A stretch of 64,000 nt of DNA, from contig CM053141.1 of the NCBI GenBank assembly GCA_028571685.1, forward strand, positions 50,342,333 through 50,406,332, given 5' to 3'. The number at the start of each line of letters is the position of its first letter. The stretch's first letter is position 1. Shown here in pieces: positions 22,281 through 32,060 of the stretch. Origin of the DNA: Heterohyrax brucei. Lineage: Eukaryota > Chordata > Mammalia > Hyracoidea > Procaviidae. Below the pieces are notes generated by a model. The model made no database searches and had not been told where the DNA came from. It worked only from the letters and a program-made list of their open reading frames with translations. Both the position numbers and the translations under genes were made by a program.

Positions 22281-23942
22281 AAATATTAAATTTTTTAGAG
22301 TAAAGAAAACCAGGACAAATAGTATGTACTTAGAAATTGCCCACACCCCTGAGACTACCAAATAAACCAAAACATGCAAGCTCTGCTAAGTCTGCCCAAA
22401 GTGTAGCCAATACTCAGAACTGTTCATGGCACTTAGCAAACAACTTGGCTGAAAGTCGCCCATCAACAAACTGAAACAGAGTTCTTAGTGGAATATCTGT
22501 TTATTTAAAACTGGCACTAGTTAAAAAAAACAATCAAGGGCCTAGTTATAATGATGGTAGTGATAGAAGTGATGGAGGCAGTTGTTAAACATCAAGATAC
22601 ATTTCTAAGTGACCTTGGGGTTTCTACAATATATTCTTCAGAAGCATATTAAGCAAAAAAAGGAAAAAAACCACAGACAGTTGTTTTTCTTAGATATTTT
22701 GTTTGCTGTCTTAATAAGTTATGCTAACTGCTTAATAGAAACATCATGTATTAGTATTTTGTAAACTTCAAAGTACTTTACAAGGGTATTGTTATTTTTG
22801 TCACTGTTGTTGATAAATTCACGATTACACTTAGTTTGCAATGAATATTCATATCACTATTTATCATTATGTTTCCATGTTTACACCCATGAGCTGAATA
22901 TTATAATGAGAAACATCTTGCCCAAGGCCAGGATATGAAGTGAAGGATATTAGCAGAAAGCCAGAATTTAGTTCATGACTCACATCCGGGTTTCAAGGCC
23001 ACGACATGTAGCTCTGAAATGACTTGTTCAGTTACAACTGTGATGCTGCCATTATCCTTTTGGAAACAACCAAAAGGTAAAACCTTATCTGAAATTGGAA
23101 TCATGTCGACAAAGCAGGATTGTAATTGAGTTCGGCTCTTGCATCTTGTGTATATTCCTTTGTAGATATTTCACTCCAGTGAAAGAGAGAAAGCTGTAAG
23201 CTTATTTTACCTGAAGAGGTCTTTGGTAATTTGCAACACGTTTTGTTGACTCATTTTCTATTTTTAAGTCTCTAGCAGGTGAAATTAAAAACATTCTAGA
23301 ATCTGCTTTCCCAGTGAGTAGCTGCCAGGATGGTAAATCATTGGTTGAGGAATTTATTGAAGTATATGTCCCACAGCTGGTGCACCTATGGTCTTGCACA
23401 GATGCATAAAGTACATTCACAGTTGGTATGCATTCATGTAAACGATACACAAGACAAGACGTGACAGTTTTCTGATTATCTTGTATAGAGTCCTACACTG
23501 TACAATAGCAGTTAGTAGCCATGTGTGACTACTTAAATTTTGATTTACTGTTGTCCAACTAAAAATTAAGTTTCCTAGACACAAAAGCCATGTATAGCTC
23601 AGAGACAGAACATTTTCATCATCATGGGAAATCCTGTTGAGTAATGCACGTATACACGTGTGCTAAGGAAAATATGGTCCATGGAAAGGACAAGTAGCAA
23701 CAGCAAGAGAGTCTGTTAGAACAGCAGAATCTCTGGCCCAATCCTGTATCTATAACAATTAACTATTAAGATTTGAATATCCTTAATGTAATGGAATTCA
23801 TTATGTTATCTGATTGAATTATCTATGTGATTAAGCATGGTTATACCTTGATAGTATGGCTTATAAATAACTTGTCTTCTTTTTGTAGTTTCGGAGTTAT
23901 TTTTATATTCAAGTATATATTGTCTTTGTTTATAAAACAGTA
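22281..23942. other. Unique sequence with a possible ancient repeat
   Basis: Mostly unassigned. Around 22,770-22,990 an ancient MIR/L2-type repeat is possible (AAAGTACTTTACAAGGGTAT, ATCTTGCCCAAGGCC). No coding exon is supported. The antisense frame at 23,202-23,450 has no features. Confidence 0.4.
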
Positions 23943-24097
23943 GAAACCCTGGTGGTATAATGGATAAGTACTACGTCTGCTAACGAAAACGGTGGCAGTT
24001 CAAATCGGCCAGTTGCTCCTTGGATATTCTATGGAGTAGTTCTAGTCTGTACTATAAGATAGCTGTGAGTCAGAACAGACTAGATAGCAGTGGGTTT
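23943..24097 (+). mobile_element. AfroSINE-type SINE
   Basis: Head GAAACCCTGGTGGTATAATG, B-box-like CAGTTCAAATCGG, body TCCTTGGATATTCTATGGAG, tail AGACTAGATAGCAGTGGGTT. Full length. Confidence 0.8.
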
Positions 24098-24199
24098 CTG
24101 ACTTATAGGACAATACACTTTCTTGGGAAATAGGATTTCTTTTCTTTCTCTTAATGATTTTCTACAATTTGCAGATTTTCAATTACTAATCAGCATTGC

Positions 24200-24637
24200 T
24201 ATAATTTCCTTGTCCAGTGCAATTGACTACTTTTGTGTGGTCTTTCTAGCTTTGGTCTTGTAGCTGTCACTCAAGTGATTGGTTAGTTTTGCCATCATGA
24301 TGAGCTTGAAATGGGCCACACTATAGGTGGGGAAGAGAAGGCCCATCACCACCAAGAAAGGAGAGACCAGCAAGAGAGGCCCACAGGGGAGATCTGCAGG
24401 AGATCGTGCAGTGGGTTTCCTGGCCCACGGAGTAAGAAAGGTGGGCAGAGGGCGAGGGAGAGGGAGAGGCATGCCTGTGAGCCTGCTGGGAAGAGGCTAT
24501 TATGATGGAAGAATGTAGCCTTGAGTGTTCCTAAACTTGTAACTTTGCTAATAAACCCCATAATCATGAATATGGTCTGTGTGTTCTGTGTGGCCATTGC
24601 AATGAATTATTGAACCCATCAAAAAAGTACAGAGTGC
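24200..24637. mobile_element. Unidentified retroelement, left part, interrupted by L1-A
   Basis: A sequence distinct in base composition from its surroundings: GC-rich purine stretches (GAAGAGAAGGCCCATCACC, GGCGAGGGAGAGGGAGAGGC) followed by TTTGCTAATAAACCCCATAA, an LTR-like polyadenylation signal, and GTGTTCTGTGTGGCCATTGC. It continues after L1-A at 31,836 (GTGGGAGGGACATTTGGTGA), so both sides form one older unit. The layout resembles an LTR or a processed element. I do not recognise the family, and the left boundary is uncertain. Confidence 0.4.
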
Positions 24638-25633
24638 GAGGGGTGGAGTCAAGATGGCGGACTAAGCCCACGTCTCCTTATATCCCTCTGGAAACCAAGA
24701 CCTGAATTGATAATCAAATGGAGCCTTCTGGTCACCTAATCAGCCCCAGGACATGGCACAGGGCTGTTAATTGGGACTTCATACCACTGAGCGAAAACCT
24801 CTTGTCTTTAGCTGACTCCAGCTCCTGGCTAGCCCCGGCTCTCACGGACGAAAGGTAAATGCACATTGTGACTTTTTTTTCTCTCTCTTGGCTGGCGGGC
24901 GGAGCTGGATCTTGCCTAGTGGCTAGACTCAGATGCGCTGCTGGGGGATAGGCAGGTGAAATTCCAATATTCTGAGAGCCAGGCTTAAGACTCTGTTAAT
25001 CTAGCCACTTTGAGCCTTTAGTTTTATGTCTGCATCAGCGGGGTTTGTACGGAATTCTGCAGTCAGTAGGCGGGACGCCATGTTGGTACCAAGATTTTAG
25101 CTGGACCTAATTCTTAGCCTGGGAGCCAGCGCCTGCAAACAGGACAATACTTCTCTGACAGAAAAGCAGTAATCTTCCCAGTGCCACCTATGCTGCAGGC
25201 CCTGCAAAGTAAGCAGAGGAATCACTACCTCTCGGCACCTTTAGCCCCTCTGTCTGCGGCCTCTGTGGAGGACGCCATCGTGGATACAGTGGCCGCAGCT
25301 GGACCTAATTCTTAGCTTGGGAGTCAGAGCCTGCCCACAAGAGAGTGCCTTTCTATCACAAAAGCAGTACTCGACGCAGTGTCGGCTAAGGCTAGGCCTG
25401 GTCAGCAGAGGCCAACAGGGCAGTAGCATTGCTGTATTCTGAACTAGTTTGTTATCATCTTGGGTTGGACATAGTGGCGCTTACTTTGTCAGTTGAGAAG
25501 AGGGACCTCAACACCTGAAAACCTAACTGACTTGTGAAGTGCTCAGATACCTTTTGCTTTACATTTTAAGACAGCCTAGAGAAACATTTGCAATTCATCC
25601 TCACAGTACCTCTTCCAGCCTCTATATACTCAC
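24638..25633 (+). promoter_or_regulatory. L1-A 5'UTR with internal repeat units
   Basis: About 1 kb of GC-rich 5'UTR, which in L1s carries the internal Pol II promoter. A block starting GACGCCATGTTGGTACC (25,074) recurs at 25,271 as GACGCCATCGTGGATAC. Both are followed by AGCTGGACCTAATTCTTAGC and, further on, by an AAAAGCAGTA motif. The spacing between units is 197 bp. The first bases (AAGATGGCGGACTAAG) contain AAGATGGCG, a YY1-like core, as at other L1 starts. Confidence 0.75.
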
Positions 25634-26593
25634 ATGGGACCCAAAAAGCAACAGACAATTGTGGCATACAAGAAATCACCCATGGCTTCAGAAGGCTCCC
25701 AAACAAAGCAACCAAGGAGTTTTCCAGATGAAGAAGCTTTTATGAAAGCATCAGAAAGTGAATACAAAATGATTATGTACAAAGCCCTTCTAGACCTTAT
25801 GCAAAATGCAGCAGAACAAAACGAAAAATTAAGCAAGATGTTCGATCTGATGGAACACCAGTACTCTGAAATCCAACAGATCAAGAACAAAATCAAAGAC
25901 ATGGAAACTTCCATGCAAAGCCAAGAAAACAGAATGGAACAAATAGAAAAAAGAGTTTATGACTTGGAAGACAGAGCTACTGATGCCAACATCTGTGAGC
26001 AGAAATCAGAAAAAAAAAAAAACAAGAAAAAAGAAGAAATATTAAGAGCATGTGGGACTCTATTAAGAGGAACAACCTTCGATTCATTGGAGTCCCTGAA
26101 CAGGGTGAGACATCTGAGAACACAGAGTATTGTTGCTGAGCTGCTGACAGAAAACTTCCCAGAAATCATGAAGGAAGAGAATATAGACATCTCAGATGCA
26201 TATTGTACACCAACCACTATAAATCTCAAAAGGAAGACTCCAAGACATGTTATAATCAAGCTCAACAAAATGAAACATAAGCAGCAACTCTTAAAGGCAG
26301 CAAGACTCAAAGCAAAGCTAACATTCAGAGGGAAACCCTGTAGGCTCTCGTCAGATTTCTCAGCAGAAACCATGCTGGCATGGAGACAGTGGCATGACAC
26401 ATTCAAAGCCTTGAAGGAGAAGAACTTCCAACCAAGAATTATATATCCTGCAAAACTATCTTTCAAATATGAAAATGAAATTAAGACATTCCCAGATAAA
26501 CAGAAATTCAGAGACTTTGTAAAAACCAAACCCAAACTACAAGAAATACTGAAAGAAGTTCTTGGCTCTGACTTAGAAGAACAAAACCACTAA
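25634..26593 (+). CDS. L1-A ORF1 (RNA-binding chaperone), open but internally frameshifted
   Basis: 319 codons, close to the 338 of human ORF1p. The start MGPKKQQ matches the aligned position in L1-B. A coiled coil is predicted from heptad-like spacing at residues 60-115 (NEKLSKMFDLMEHQYSEIQQ). The C-terminal domain carries RQWHDTFKALKEKNFQPRII and YPAKLSFKYE (residues 251-280), which is diagnostic. Between residues about 139 and 164 the frame differs from L1-B and L1-C: a 1-base deletion near 26,050 and a 2-base deletion near 26,124 shift and then restore the frame. That replaces the first RRM strand and its conserved WDSIK and GVPE block with unrelated residues. The protein is probably inactive despite the open frame. 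Confidence 0.85.
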   Translation: MGPKKQQTIVAYKKSPMASEGSQTKQPRSFPDEEAFMKASESEYKMIMYKALLDLMQNAAEQNEKLSKMFDLMEHQYSEIQQIKNKIKDMETSMQSQENRMEQIEKRVYDLEDRATDANICEQKSEKKKNKKKEEILRACGTLLRGTTFDSLESLNRVRHLRTQSIVAELLTENFPEIMKEENIDISDAYCTPTTINLKRKTPRHVIIKLNKMKHKQQLLKAARLKAKLTFRGKPCRLSSDFSAETMLAWRQWHDTFKALKEKNFQPRIIYPAKLSFKYENEIKTFPDKQKFRDFVKTKPKLQEILKEVLGSDLEEQNH

Positions 26594-26998
26594 CTTTATA
26601 TTTTAGAATGACACACTACTCAATACTCTTTTAGGGAAGGCTCCAAAGTCAATCACAGCTTTGATACAGAAAGAAGCAATCCAGTGATCATCATGAAAAC
26701 TATGGTGTCATCATAATAAAAAGAGGGATGTGCTACAGTTGTTACAGTCCTTCCAGATGGAGAGGAAGATGACAAGACTGTTAGTAATTAAAATTGGGTT
26801 TATATATAATTTATTAAGGGGGATCATAGAGGAAGCTATAAAGCACAACAAAGATGTATCATACCATTTCAAGAAATGTAACACATGAGTCTCAACAGCT
26901 CTGAAAAAGGGGAAAAATCAACTCACAAAAAAGAATGTCCCAGAACAGACTAATAAGAACAACAGAGAAAACATCAACATAAAAATAAACATATCACA
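26594..26998 (+). other. L1-A inter-ORF spacer
   Basis: The 405-bp spacer is far longer than the 63 bp of human L1. It contains a 43-codon frame starting at the ATG at 26,757 that aligns with an 84-codon frame in L1-B, ending here at a TGA where L1-B reads GGA. The two insertions/deletions between the copies in this interval are 12 and 3 bases. Whether it is translated is unknown. Confidence 0.5.
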
Positions 26999-29900
26999 AT
27001 GGCAGCAGTGAACACATACCTATCAATAATTACATTGAATGTGAATGGACTGAATGCTCCAGTAAAGAGACACGGAGTGTCATCTTGGATCAAAAGACAT
27101 GACCCATCCATATGTTGTCTACAAGAAACTCACTTGAGACCTAAAGATAGGAACAAACTGAAAATTAAAGGATGGAAGAACATATATCAAGCTAACAATG
27201 AATAAAGAAAAGCAGGGGTGGCAATTCTAATCTCAGACAAAATCAATTTTAATATCAAATTCACCATTGTGGTCAAAGATGGACACTATTTATTGCTGAA
27301 AGGTTCAGTACACAAGCAAGACTTAACTATATTACATATTTATGCACCTAATATCAGAGCACCTAAATACATCGAAGAAACACTGACTATGCTCAAAACA
27401 GAGTTAGATGATTCCACAATAATAGTGGGAGATTTTAACACTCCACTCTCATTACTAGACAGATCATCTAGAAAAAAGCTCAGTAAAAATACAGAAGACC
27501 TCATTGACACAATTAACCAACTAAACCTCATTGATATATACAGAACTTTCCACCCATCAGCAGACAACTACACCTTCTTCTCCAGTGCACATAGAACATT
27601 CTCCAGAATTGACCAGGGGATAGGCCATAATGCAATGCTCAACAAAATCCATACCATTGAATTACTGCAAAGCATCTTCTCAGATCATAAAGCCATCAAA
27701 GTTGAAATCAATAGCAGAAAAAACAGAGATAGAAAGTGGAACTCTTGGAAACTGAACAACATTTTGCTCAAAAAAACATGGGTTATAGAGGAAATCAAGG
27801 ATGAAATAAAGAAATTCATGGCTTCTAATGAGAAGGAAAACACTTCCTACCAGAACCTATGGGATATAGCCAAAGCAGTGCTCAGAGGTCTGTTTATCTC
27901 CATAAATGCACATATCTGGAAGGAAGAAAGAAACAAAATCAAGGAAATAACTCTACAACTTGAACAAGTAGAAAGAGAACAACAGAGGAACCCCTTGGGC
28001 ACCAGAAGAAAGGAGATCATAAAGACTAGAGCAGAGCTAAATGAATTAGAGAATAGAAAAACAACTGAAAAAATTGAAAAGACAAAAAGCTGGTTTTTTG
28101 AAAAGATCAACAAAATTGATAAACCACTGGCTAAACGTACTAAAGAAAAGCAGGAAAGGAAACAAATAACCCAAATTAGAAATGAGAGGGGAGTTGTCAT
28201 CACAGATGCAACAGAAACCAAAATTATCGTAACAGAATACTATGAAAAACCGTACTGTAACAAATTTGAAAACCTAGGGGAAATGGGCAAATTCCTTGAC
28301 TCATACCACCTACCCAAATTATCACAATGTGAAGCAAAACAAATTAATAAACCCATCACAAAGGAAGAGATTGAAAATGTCATCAAAACACTGCCAACCA
28401 AAAAAAGTCCGGGCCAGATGCCTTCACTGCAGAATTCTACCAAGCATTTAGAGAAGAGTTATCTCCAATACTACTGAGAGTGTTTCACAGTATAGAAAGG
28501 GATGGAGTACTCCCAAACTCATTCTATGAAGCCAGCATAACTCTGATACCTAAGCCAGGGAAATACCCAACAAAGAAAGAGAACTACAGACTGATATCAC
28601 TCATGGATCTAGATGGAAAAATTTTCAACAAAATTCTTGCCAATAGAATACAACAACATATCAAGAAAATAATTCATCATGACCCAGTGGGATTCATACC
28701 AGGGATGCAAGGCTGGTTCAACATCAGAAAAACAATCAATGTGATTAACCACACAAATAACACAGAAGACAAGGATCACCTGATTTTGTCCATCGATGCA
28801 GAAAAGGCATTTGATAAAGTCCAACACCCATTCAACCTAAAAACTCTTAGCCAAATGGCCATAGACGGCAAATTCCTCAACACAATAAGGGCCATTTATA
28901 CAAAGCCAATTGCTCCTATCATCCTGAATGGAGAGAGACTGAAAGACTTTCCCTTGAGATCAGGAAGTAGACAAGGATGCCCACTCTCACCTCTCTTATT
29001 CAACATTGTGCTAGAAGTTCTAGCCAGAGGAATTAGACAAGACGAAGAAATAAAGGGCATCTGCATCGGCAAAGAGGAAGTTAAAATCTCCCTGTTTGCA
29101 GATAACATGATTGTATATGCAGAGAACACCAAGGAATCTATAAGTAAGCTACTCAAACTGATAGAAAAGTTCAGCAAAGTCTCAGGATACAAGATAAACA
29201 TAAGTAAATCAGTAGGATTCCTTTATACCAACAACAAGACTGTTAAAGAAGAAATTATCAAATCAATACCATTTACGATAGCCCGATAGTCCCTAAGAAG
29301 ATAAAGTACCTAGGAATTAATCTAACCAGAGAAACAACAGACCTTTACAAAGAGAACTACGAGCCCTTACTACAAGAAACTAAGAGAGACTTAGATAAAT
29401 GGAAAAACCTACCCTGCTCATGGATAGGAATAGTTAACATTGTGAAAATGTCTATTTTACCCAAAGCAATTTATTTATATTATGCAATCCCAATACAAGT
29501 TCCAGTGTCATTTTTTAATGAGATGGAGAAACAAATCAATTTTGTTTGGAAAGGGAAGAAGCCCCGGATAAGTCAGGTACTACTAAAGAAGAAGAACACA
29601 CTGGGAGGCCTCTCATTACCCGACCTTAGAACATACTACACTGCCACAGTGGTCAAAACAGCCTGGTACTGATACAAGAACAGACAGATCAATCAATGGA
29701 ACAGAATTGAGACCCCAGAGATGACACCATCTGCCTATGAACAGTTGATATTCGACAAAGGCCCTAAGACATTAAACTGGGGTAAAAACAGTCTCTTCAA
29801 CAAATGGTGCTGGCAAAACTGGTTATCCATCTGCAATAAACTGAATCAAGATCCATATCTTACACCTTACACAAAAACCAACTCCAACTGGATAAAAGAC

Positions 29901-30749
29901 CTAAATATCAAACCTAAAACGATAAAGCTCATTCAAGAAAAGGTAGGAACAACAATGGAAGTTTTAATACACAATGAGGATAGAGTCCAAAATCTGTCAA
30001 AGAAACGACAATCAACAGAAGAGAAAATAGATAAATGGGAACTATTAAGAATCAAACACTTTTGCTCATCCGAAGACCTTATTAATAGAATTAAAAAAAC
30101 ACCCACAGAATGGGAAAAAATATTTGGCAACTCTATGTCAGACCAACGCTTGATCTCCATAACCTATAAGATACTACAGAATATCAATAATAAGAAGATA
30201 AATCATCCAATTAAGCGATGGGCAAAGGAGATGGGCAGACATTTCACTAAAGTGGAGATCCAGGCAGCCAAAAAACACATGCGGACATGTTCATCATCTT
30301 TAGTTATTAAAGATATTCAAATCAAGATGACAATGAGATACCATCTCACCCCAACAAGATTGGCCATGATCGAGAAAACACAAAACAACAAATGCTGGAG
30401 AGACTGTGGAGAAAGTAGAACCCTCCTACACTGTTGGTGGGGTTGCAAAATGGTCCAGTCTCTTTGGAAAGTAATCTGGCGCTTCCTTAAAAAAATGGAT
30501 ATTGATATACCATTTGACCCAGTAATTCCACTACTTGGAATATATCCTACAGAATCAAGGCCTTTCACACCAATGGACACATGCACCAGAATGTTTATCG
30601 CAGCACAGTCCACGATAGCAAAAAGATGGAATCCACCCAGATGCCCAAGAACAGAAGAATGTATAGGTAAACTATGGTACATATACTCAATGGAGCACTA
30701 CTCAATGATAAAGAATAACGATGATTCCAGGAAACATCTCCTAACCTGA
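26999..30749 (+). pseudogene. L1-A ORF2 (endonuclease/reverse transcriptase), four lesions
   Basis: Reads as ORF2p of about 1,250 codons over three frames. The endonuclease has Asn in ITLNVNGLN, Glu43 in QETHL, Asp/Asn in VGDFNT and His in SDHKAI. The reverse transcriptase has AFDKVQH and the [10 protein letters not shown] block. The active-site box at 29,095-29,106 reads FADN where L1-B and L1-C read FADD, so one catalytic aspartate is lost. The C-terminal cysteine motif CWRDCGESRTLLHCWWGCKM is intact. Lesions: a TAA at 27,203; a 1-base deletion near 28,413; an 8-base tandem duplication near 29,285 (CGATAGCC then CGATAGTC); and a TGA at 29,670 in place of a Trp codon. Dead. Confidence 0.9.
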
Positions 30750-31820
30750 TTTCAACTGTAAGACATTATGTTGAGTGAAAGTAGTCAGTGACAAAAGGAC
30801 AAATACTGTATGAGACCTCTACGATAAGATCTCAAAAACAGACTTGTGTATAGAAGAAAAGACTCTTTGACAGCTGCAAGGGAGGGGAGGGAGGGAGTGT
30901 GAGGGGGGAGGGTTTAGTTTAGATAGTTGCTAGTTGGGAGAAAGTGGTGATAGCACACATTAGAAACAAGAACAAGATTAAGTGGACTTCAGCATAACTT
31001 GAGTACTCCTTCCATCTTAACCTAATATTGCAAGTATAGAGTAGCTGGGGCAGGGGGTAGGGGACCATGCTCTTAGGTGAAATCGAGGCCAATTGGCATA
31101 AGTAGCATTTTGCTAAGAGAGCTCTCTGCACCCCACATTGGTGAGTAGCGTCTGGGGTCTTAAAAGCTGCCAAGCTGCCATCCGAGGACACAGCAAATGG
31201 TCCCAACTCAGCAGGAACGGATGCTCACTGATGACCAAAATGACATGCGGTAAAGACAACCTAGAAGACAGAGAGACCCGTGGAGTGGGTGCCTTCATCG
31301 ACTTGCGACTGGAAGAATCGGATCTTGCCTGGCCATCAACAGTGATAGCCACGATGGAGCTCACTAGGTTGAGTCTCACTGGCAACACAAGAATAAGAAG
31401 GGGTGCATCCAGAGATCTCCACTAAAGGACCTCAATTGATGGTCCAGCAGTTTTGGGGTTCCCCTGGGAGCATGGCCACAGGCCCTGATGCTGCCCTTAC
31501 CCATAAATTATAACAAAGTTTCACTCTTTGGACAGGATTGGATTGGACTTGGCAATGCAGAGTGACCATATATTGGTTGCACTTTACGGTTCTATACATC
31601 TATAGGATATCATCCTGCTGACCTCTGGCTGGAGGAAGGGGAGTGGGTGGAGAGGAGCGGAAAGGAGACTGTTGGGAGGATGAGACATGTATGGAGCAGA
31701 GAGGAATAGTGTGCAGTCACCGGACAGGGAGAGCAGTGGAAGCTGCATATAGGTGGGCATGTAAATTTATACGGGAATGTACATTTTCACTCAGTCATGT
31801 TAAATAAAAGAGAGGAAAAA
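30750..31820 (+). other. L1-A 3'UTR with polypurine tract
   Basis: Contains a G-rich run GGGAGGGGAGGGAGGG (30,880-30,895) followed by GAGGGGGGAGGG (30,901-30,912), able to form a G-quadruplex. L1 3'UTRs commonly carry such tracts. The end GTTAAATAAAAGAGAGG provides the polyadenylation signal. Confidence 0.8.
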
Positions 31821-31835
31821 AAAAGTACAGAGTGC

Positions 31836-32060
31836 TGTGGGAGGGACATTTGGTGATAGAACTAGTAAAGATGATAGGGAGAAGAGGGATGTCGGGCCTC
31901 CCCCACACTCTCCTCTGCCCCTACTCCCACCACATAAAAGCTGGCCTTGGACTTTTGATCTTGGTTCTCTTTTCTCCTTGTGAAATTAAAGCAAACTAGA
32001 CACCAGCCCCACATCATTGTCCCCACATTGTCTTGTTTCTTCATTTCTATGCTCAAATGT
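31836..32060. mobile_element. Unidentified retroelement, right part
   Basis: GTGGGAGGGACATTTGGTGA, then TATGTAGTGG-free, C-rich sequence CCTCCCCCACACTCTCCTCT, then TTGTGAAATTAAAGCAAACT and CTTGTTTCTTCATTTCTATG. Continues the unit that begins about 24,200. Not recognised as a named family. Confidence 0.4.

Larger units (their letters stand above)
24638..31820 (+). mobile_element. L1-A: full-length LINE-1 with target-site duplications
   Basis: A complete 7.2-kb L1: 5'UTR from GGGGTGGAGTCAAGATGGCG, ORF1, a 405-bp spacer, ORF2, a 3'UTR and a short A-rich tail. The flanks AAGTACAGAGTGC are identical on both sides (ending at 24,637 and 31,835), so insertion was by target-primed reverse transcription and is not ancient. 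Four lesions break ORF2, while ORF1 is open but internally shifted. It is the youngest-looking L1 in the window and no longer autonomous. Confidence 0.93.

Noticed and set aside
24311-24518. Two overlapping Arg/Gly-rich frames near 24,311-24,518
   Set aside because: They reflect the GC-rich purine stretch of the unidentified retroelement and read in two frames at once, which argues against coding.
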